Shown here one piece after another: positions 15,117 through 19,133 of a DNA stretch of 19,133 nt; the stretch's first letter is position 1; each line of letters opens with the position of its first letter. This stretch comes from Bacteroidetes bacterium UBA2364 (GTDB lineage: Bacteria > Bacteroidota > Rhodothermia > Rhodothermales > UBA2364): positions 1-19,133 of the forward strand of contig DDTM01000075.1 in assembly GCA_002344075.1 (NCBI GenBank), in the 5' to 3' direction. Made by a program: the position numbers and the translations under genes. The notes beneath the pieces are model-generated. The model did no database searches. It had not been told where the DNA came from and saw only the letters and a program-made list of their open reading frames with translations.

Positions 15117-16646
15117 ATGTCGCGTGAATTAACCGATCAGGAAGTGCAGCGCCACCAATCCAGAACTTGGCTTCTTGAAAACGGCTTCCAGCCCTATGGC
15201 TATGCTTGGGACGTCACCCATCAGGCCACCGAAATTCCAGCCTTGTTTGATGCCGCCTACCCCGAAGGCACGGAAGAAGACCCTGCCGAGGCCCGAAAAG
15301 TGAAAGTAAGTGTGGCTGGTCGCATGATGACCCAACGCATTATGGGAAAAGCAGCGTTTTTTAACCTACATGATGAAACCGGCAAAATTCAGGTTTACAT
15401 CCGACGAGACGACTTACCAGAAGGGTACTATAACGAAGTTTTTAAAAAACGGTACGACTTAGGCGACATCGTAGGCGTATCGGGTTTTGTTTTCCGTACC
15501 AAAACCGGGGAGCTATCTATTCATGCCGAACGCTTGGAACTGCTCACCAAAACACTGCGTCCGCTGCCAATTGTCAAGGAAACGGAAGAAAAATCTTATG
15601 GTGGTTTAGAGGATAAAGAATTGCGGTATCGCCAACGCTACGCAGACTTGGCCATCCACCCAGAAGTGCGCGAGGTTTTCCGCAAACGTAGCCAACTCAT
15701 TAGCGCCATGCGCCGATTCTTGGACGCAAATGGGTGCTTAGAAGTGGAAACTCCGGCTCTCCAACCGATTTATGGCGGCGCGGCAGCTCGCCCGTTTACC
15801 ACCCATCATAATGCCTTGGACATGCAATTATTCATGCGCATATCAGATGAATTATATCTAAAACGCCTCATTGTGGGCGGGTACGACCGGGTTTATGAGA
15901 TCGCCAAAAACTTCCGTAACGAGGGGCTTAGCCGTTTTCATAATCCAGAGTTTACGATGATGGAAGTCTATGTGGCCTATCAAGACTATCAGTGGATGAT
16001 GGACTTTGTCGAGCAAATGATTCGCTATATCGCTACCGAATTACACGGAAAGCCAGAAGTAAAAGTGGGCGATCACCAGATCTCGTTTACCGAACCCTTT
16101 AAACGGGTGACGATGTTCGAGGCGATTGCCCAAAAAACAGGCCACAACCTATATGGCAAAACCCGCGACGAAATTGCAGAGGTGGCCAAACAACTCCACA
16201 TCGAGGTGGATGCAAGCATGGGTAGCGGCAAATTGATAGACGAAATCTTCGGAGCTTACGTAGAACATACGCTTATCCAACCAACGTTCATCACCGACTA
16301 TCCGGTAGAACTGAGTCCGCTTGCAAAGCGCCACCGCAACGACCCAAACTTGGTGGAGCGCTTCGAGTTGATTTGTAATGGGAAAGAAATTTGTAATGCG
16401 TTCTCGGAACTGAACGACCCGATAGACCAGCGCGAACGTTTTGAATCCCAAACCCGCCTCAAATCTGGCGGTGATGACGAAGCCATGATGATGGATGAGG
16501 ACTACCTCCGTGCCCTTGAGTTGGGAATGCCCCCAACGGCTGGTCTGGGAGTTGGGATAGACCGCCTTGCCATGATTATGACGAACCAAGACTCTATCCG
16601 TGATGTCATTCTTTTCCCGTTACTCCGTCCGGAAGTCACACATTGA
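15117..16646 (+). CDS. lysS: Lysyl-tRNA synthetase, class II
   Basis: This cytoplasmic enzyme charges tRNA-Lys using ATP and lysine. The 509 residues match the usual class II LysRS. An N-terminal helix is followed by the OB-fold anticodon domain (about 60-150: VSVAGRMMTQRIMGKAAFFN, then DETGKIQVYIRRD). The catalytic domain has motif 1 near 197-225 (FRKRSQLISAMRRFL ... VETPAL), motif 2 with FRNEGLSRFHNPEFT (266 onward) and motif 3 GLGVGIDRLAM (476-486). ICNGKEICNAFSELNDP is the usual lysine-site segment. It stands alone between the divergent dioxygenase and its own terminator. The 232-base upstream spacer shows no clear promoter or T-box-like leader. Confidence 0.97.
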   Translation: MSRELTDQEVQRHQSRTWLLENGFQPYGYAWDVTHQATEIPALFDAAYPEGTEEDPAEARKVKVSVAGRMMTQRIMGKAAFFNLHDETGKIQVYIRRDDLPEGYYNEVFKKRYDLGDIVGVSGFVFRTKTGELSIHAERLELLTKTLRPLPIVKETEEKSYGGLEDKELRYRQRYADLAIHPEVREVFRKRSQLISAMRRFLDANGCLEVETPALQPIYGGAAARPFTTHHNALDMQLFMRISDELYLKRLIVGGYDRVYEIAKNFRNEGLSRFHNPEFTMMEVYVAYQDYQWMMDFVEQMIRYIATELHGKPEVKVGDHQISFTEPFKRVTMFEAIAQKTGHNLYGKTRDEIAEVAKQLHIEVDASMGSGKLIDEIFGAYVEHTLIQPTFITDYPVELSPLAKRHRNDPNLVERFELICNGKEICNAFSELNDPIDQRERFESQTRLKSGGDDEAMMMDEDYLRALELGMPPTAGLGVGIDRLAMIMTNQDSIRDVILFPLLRPEVTH

Positions 16647-16671
16647 TGCTCCCCAAAAGCGGCTTTATCTT

Positions 16672-16707
16672 AAGGGAGGAGTACTTCATCGGTCGCCTCC
16701 CTTTTTT
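16672..16707 (+). terminator. Rho-independent terminator of lysS
   Basis: AAGGGAGG (16672-16679) pairs with CCTCCCTT (16696-16703), with a 16-base loop, and runs into six T (16702-16707). It starts 25 bases after the lysS stop. Confidence 0.8.
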
Positions 16708-16716
16708 CTAAGGCTT

Positions 16717-17209
16717 TCACCACCGTACAGTTTTAGTAAGTGGTTTTAAAAATTGACATAAATCATTTAATTTCAGTTTGTTAGTGATGTCAATAATTGT
16801 CTTGTCGTAATTAAGGTAATAGTCTAATAAAGCTAATCCAATCTGTAAAACATTTAAATCATCTCTCGTTTTACAAGCAAGATGCTCTTGCATACCATTT
16901 TTTGAGCAAGATGGAAAACGCCTCGGTTGGTCTCGAAGCGCAAAACCGGCATAGTCCCCGCTTTTTTTGAGGAATACCCAATCCAAAGGCCGTTGGTTAG
17001 GCGCGGATTGTGGAGAAATCGCTTTTTTCTCCCTTGTTAAACTTTGGAGGGCAATGGCAGGTGACCGGATGTGCGTGTGAAAGGGCTGCTCGAATTTGGG
17101 GAATGGCCGCTTGATCCTCCAGTTTGCCCAAAGAAGGCAGGGCTTCGGTGTCCACCTCCAGATCGTTTTTAAATTTTTGTCCTGGATATAGGAATTGTAT
17201 CGAGCGCTT
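16717..17209 (-). pseudogene. Decayed minus-strand coding region, unidentified
   Basis: I do not recognise a family. Two minus-strand frames look protein-like but do not join. One is open from 17209 to 17000 (70 codons) and includes QFLYPGQKFKNDLEVDTEAL followed by PSLGKLEDQAAIPQIRAALS. The other is open further downstream to a TGA at 16717-16719 and ends with DDLNVLQIGLALLDYYLNYD, then KLNDLCQFLKPL. The first has base use like the neighbouring genes; the distal half (16720-16900) is strongly AT-rich. The likeliest reading is a frameshifted or spliced-together gene remnant next to a transposase scar. Chance open frames remain possible, so confidence is low. The stretch otherwise holds no gene. 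Confidence 0.35.
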
Positions 17210-17219
17210 TTATTGCACG

Positions 17220-17588
17220 ACATGTCAGCGTTGTAGTCGTTTCGTTCGTAAATCACTACGTTTTTCTAAAAGTGAGCAAAACCACACCGATTACGTCATC
17301 ACCAATGACGATGCTACTCCGAACATCGAAGAAACAAAACAGGTTTGTGGACTTCGTTGGAAGATAGAGCAGTTTCATCGTGAGCTTAAACAATTATCGG
17401 GTTTAGCATCATGCCAATGCTGAAAAGAACGTATTCAACGCAACCATATTGCTTGTACCATACTGGTTTGGGTGCGCCTGAAAGAGATTGCAGAGCAAAC
17501 GAAAAGGACGATCTATCAAGTAAAATCGGGGCAATTAGCTTAATATATGAAACAACAACTTAAAAACCCCTTAGTCAAATTTGCGTAA
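17220..17588 (+). mobile_element. Transposase remnant (C-terminal end of an IS4/IS701-like DDE transposase) with in-frame stops
   Basis: One plus-strand frame reads DYVITNDDATPNIEETKQVC, then GLRWKIEQFHRELKQLSGLA and SCQC. After a TGA at 17421-17423 it continues in the same frame with KERIQRNHIACTILVWVRLK and TIYQVKSGQLA, has a TAA at 17541-17543, then continues MKQQLKNPLVKFA to a TAA at 17586-17588. This is the C-terminal third of a transposase type common in cyanobacterial and Bacteroidota insertion sequences; the Glu in WKIEQFHRE is the likely third catalytic acid. The regions with the two catalytic Asp are missing, so the element is 5'-truncated and dead. The left edge is uncertain (about 17210-17270). 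TGCGTAAGTCC after KFA may be what remains of the IS right end; no matching left end was found. Confidence 0.82.
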
Positions 17589-17612
17589 GTCCTATGTTAT
17601 TGGGTACTTTTG
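17580..17612 (+). promoter_or_regulatory. Bacteroidota-type promoter for the repeat-containing T9SS protein
   Basis: TTTG at 17580-17583 is followed after 21 bases by TACTTTTG at 17605-17612, an exact fit to TTTG, 19-21 bases, TAnnTTTG. It would give a 5' leader of about 55-60 bases. The TTTG element lies inside the last codons of the transposase remnant. Confidence 0.6.
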
Positions 17613-17676
17613 CATTTAGAAAACTACAAACAAACACTTAAAGCACACATTCACCTTAAACGATGGGAAACCATAA

Positions 17677-19092
17677 ATGAAAAACCTTCTTACAACTTTT
17701 ACCAAGCACTTCTTAGTCGTATTCGCATTTCTACTTGTGGGTATAAACACCGTAAACGCTCAAACACAACTCACCCGTGCTGTTGCATGGCTTTGGTCAA
17801 CAGAAGCAAGCCCAACTGCGCCCATTACACCCAATACCTTCTATTCCTACAACCCGAGCGGCGGTAAGATTACCTTAACAAAGCTCGCTACTGGGCTTTA
17901 CGACATCGTTTTTGAAGGGCTTAATATGAAAACGTCTGTATCAGGCCTACAAGTTTCAGCGTATGGAGGCAAGCATCATTGTACTAATTTCGCGCATGCC
18001 AATAACACAAGTGGATATAGATGGCAGATACGTTGTTTTGGTACAGACGGCGTGAATAAGGACGGGCTGTTTACAGCTGTGCTTTTTGAGGACGACCGTG
18101 TGGGCGCTTCTTGGGATAATATGAACGTGGGATACATTCCATCGTTAACCAATATAACGACAACCCCTGCGCAGTTCTACAACTCGAAAGGATTGGGCGT
18201 TACCGTGAGTAAATACGAACCGGGTTTATATCGGGTAGAAATAAAAGGGGTTACGCGCTACGATGGCTCTGTCATGGCAACGGGTTTTGACCAAACCAAT
18301 CCACGTTATTGTATGCCAGATTCGTGGGCACCTTCTGGAACGGGGGACTTATACGTTTTTGTTCGTTGTTTTGATAATACAGGAAAATTGGCAGATCCTG
18401 TGGCAGTTATGGTAAGTTATCGTCGGGATTTATTCTTGGGCGCTACCTTAAACAGCCCTAAGTTTCACAATGCGTTTGCAGTCGTGGATGTACGCTCTAC
18501 AACAATTTCAATTTTGTATGGTAAAAATACCGCAAGCACGACCCCAATGACTGTTTCCCGAGTAAGTATTGGTACTTATACCGTAAACATACCCAAGATG
18601 CCTCCTGCAGGTTCAAGTACTGTCCTTGTCAATGGATTAACCATGGTTGATTCACGGGTTTATTGCAATACAAGTTCTTTTGCATCGGATGGAAACGGTG
18701 GTACAAATGTAGGCGTACAATGCTACAACCCTGGCGGTCAACCAGCTGATAGTGCTTTTAGCGTTCAATACCTGACAAATGTGGCGAATGGTACGTTGGT
18801 CGCCAACGAATCGAGCGTTGTTCCAACAGGCTTTACGCTTTCCAAAACCTATCCCAACCCTTTTAATTCTTCCACTTTTTTCACCCTTAATCTTATCAAA
18901 TCTCAACAAGTGCAAATCAAGGTATTTAACATGATGGGGCAACACGTAGCCACGTTGCACAAAGGCACTTTGGAAGCCAATACGAAGCACACGTTCTCTT
19001 TCGATGCCAAAGGCTTAACAAGTGGCACGTACCTCATTCAAGCGATTGGCGCAGATTTCTCTGAAACACGCATGGCGACGTTGTTGAAGTAA
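17677..19092 (+). CDS. Secreted protein with three Cys-pair repeats and T9SS C-terminal sorting domain
   Basis: The 471-residue product starts with a signal peptide (cut after Ala28, ...INTVNA/QTQ). Three repeats of about 105-118 residues follow, at roughly 34-140, 149-253 and 266-370. Each has an FY or LY strand, a G.(Y)..(V/I) strand such as ATGLYDIVFEGL, EPGLYRVEIKGV or SIGTYTVNIPKM, then a Cys, then a second Cys 18-19 residues on (C102/C120, C212/C231, C330/C349), and a closing D..F/V.V.Y strand. These six are the only cysteines, so one disulfide per repeat is likely. Residues about 384-471 are a T9SS type A sorting domain (TYPNPFNSS ... GLTSGTYLIQAIG ... ATLLK). I do not recognise the repeat family; surface adhesion or binding is a guess. 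A good promoter lies at 17580-17612. Confidence 0.9.
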   Translation: MKNLLTTFTKHFLVVFAFLLVGINTVNAQTQLTRAVAWLWSTEASPTAPITPNTFYSYNPSGGKITLTKLATGLYDIVFEGLNMKTSVSGLQVSAYGGKHHCTNFAHANNTSGYRWQIRCFGTDGVNKDGLFTAVLFEDDRVGASWDNMNVGYIPSLTNITTTPAQFYNSKGLGVTVSKYEPGLYRVEIKGVTRYDGSVMATGFDQTNPRYCMPDSWAPSGTGDLYVFVRCFDNTGKLADPVAVMVSYRRDLFLGATLNSPKFHNAFAVVDVRSTTISILYGKNTASTTPMTVSRVSIGTYTVNIPKMPPAGSSTVLVNGLTMVDSRVYCNTSSFASDGNGGTNVGVQCYNPGGQPADSAFSVQYLTNVANGTLVANESSVVPTGFTLSKTYPNPFNSSTFFTLNLIKSQQVQIKVFNMMGQHVATLHKGTLEANTKHTFSFDAKGLTSGTYLIQAIGADFSETRMATLLK

Positions 19093-19133
19093 GTTTGGAC
19101 AAGAGGTGTAATCGAGTAGGAGAAAGTTAACCC

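Noticed and set aside
17124..17220. N-terminal part of the plus-strand open frame before the transposase-like sequence
   Set aside because: Its translation does not look like transposase and lies opposite the decayed minus-strand frame, so it was left out of the IS remnant.
1..19133. CRISPR arrays, tRNA or rRNA genes, prophage genes, toxin-antitoxin pairs
   Set aside because: No regularly spaced repeats, cloverleaf-like segments, rRNA-like sequence or recognisable phage or toxin genes were seen on reading both strands.

Overview
The window looks like ordinary chromosome from a member of the Bacteroidota/Rhodothermota (FCB) group, possibly Rhodothermia. The evidence is two secreted proteins with type IX secretion (T9SS) C-terminal sorting domains (YPNPFN...GL.SGTY.I....LLK), weak or absent Shine-Dalgarno sites before most genes, one good TTTG-N21-TAnnTTTG promoter, and moderate GC content. 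No complete novel defence or biosynthetic system is visible. The less ordinary material sits at the edges: two T9SS cargo proteins and a degraded, IS-scarred stretch.

Layout. 1-3474 (+): 3' part of a very large secreted protein with tandem beta-helices, a fibronectin-like domain and a T9SS tail, followed by a strong terminator. 3563-3873: AT-rich spacer with a terminator for the next gene. 3874-4284 (-): small exported HEAT-like protein. 4452-5201 (-): ZIP-family metal transporter. 5493-9900 (+): a close-packed run hrcA - grpE - dnaJ - flavin reductase - rlmB, i.e. heat-shock repressor, two DnaK co-chaperones, a flavoprotein and a 23S rRNA 2'-O-methyltransferase. No dnaK and no canonical CIRCE operator are visible. 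9897-10145 (-): a small probable helix-turn-helix protein whose stop codon overlaps the rlmB stop.

10280-12006 (-): a LolA-like periplasmic lipoprotein carrier followed by a YbhN/UPF0104 flippase-like membrane protein, probably one transcript concerned with the envelope. 12269-13747 (+): exported M28 zinc peptidase with its own terminator. 13946-14884 (-): MhqO/PcpA-type ring-cleaving dioxygenase. 15117-16646 (+): lysS, closed by a terminator.

16708-17600 is a scar: a decayed minus-strand coding region, then the C-terminal end of a DDE transposase carrying in-frame stops. Directly after it, 17677-19092 (+) encodes a secreted protein with three Cys-pair repeats and a T9SS tail. Its best promoter match uses bases from the end of the transposase remnant. 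Starts were moved inward from the longest open frame for grpE, rlmB, the ZIP transporter, LolA, the peptidase and the dioxygenase, where a signal peptide or conserved N-terminus indicates the real start.
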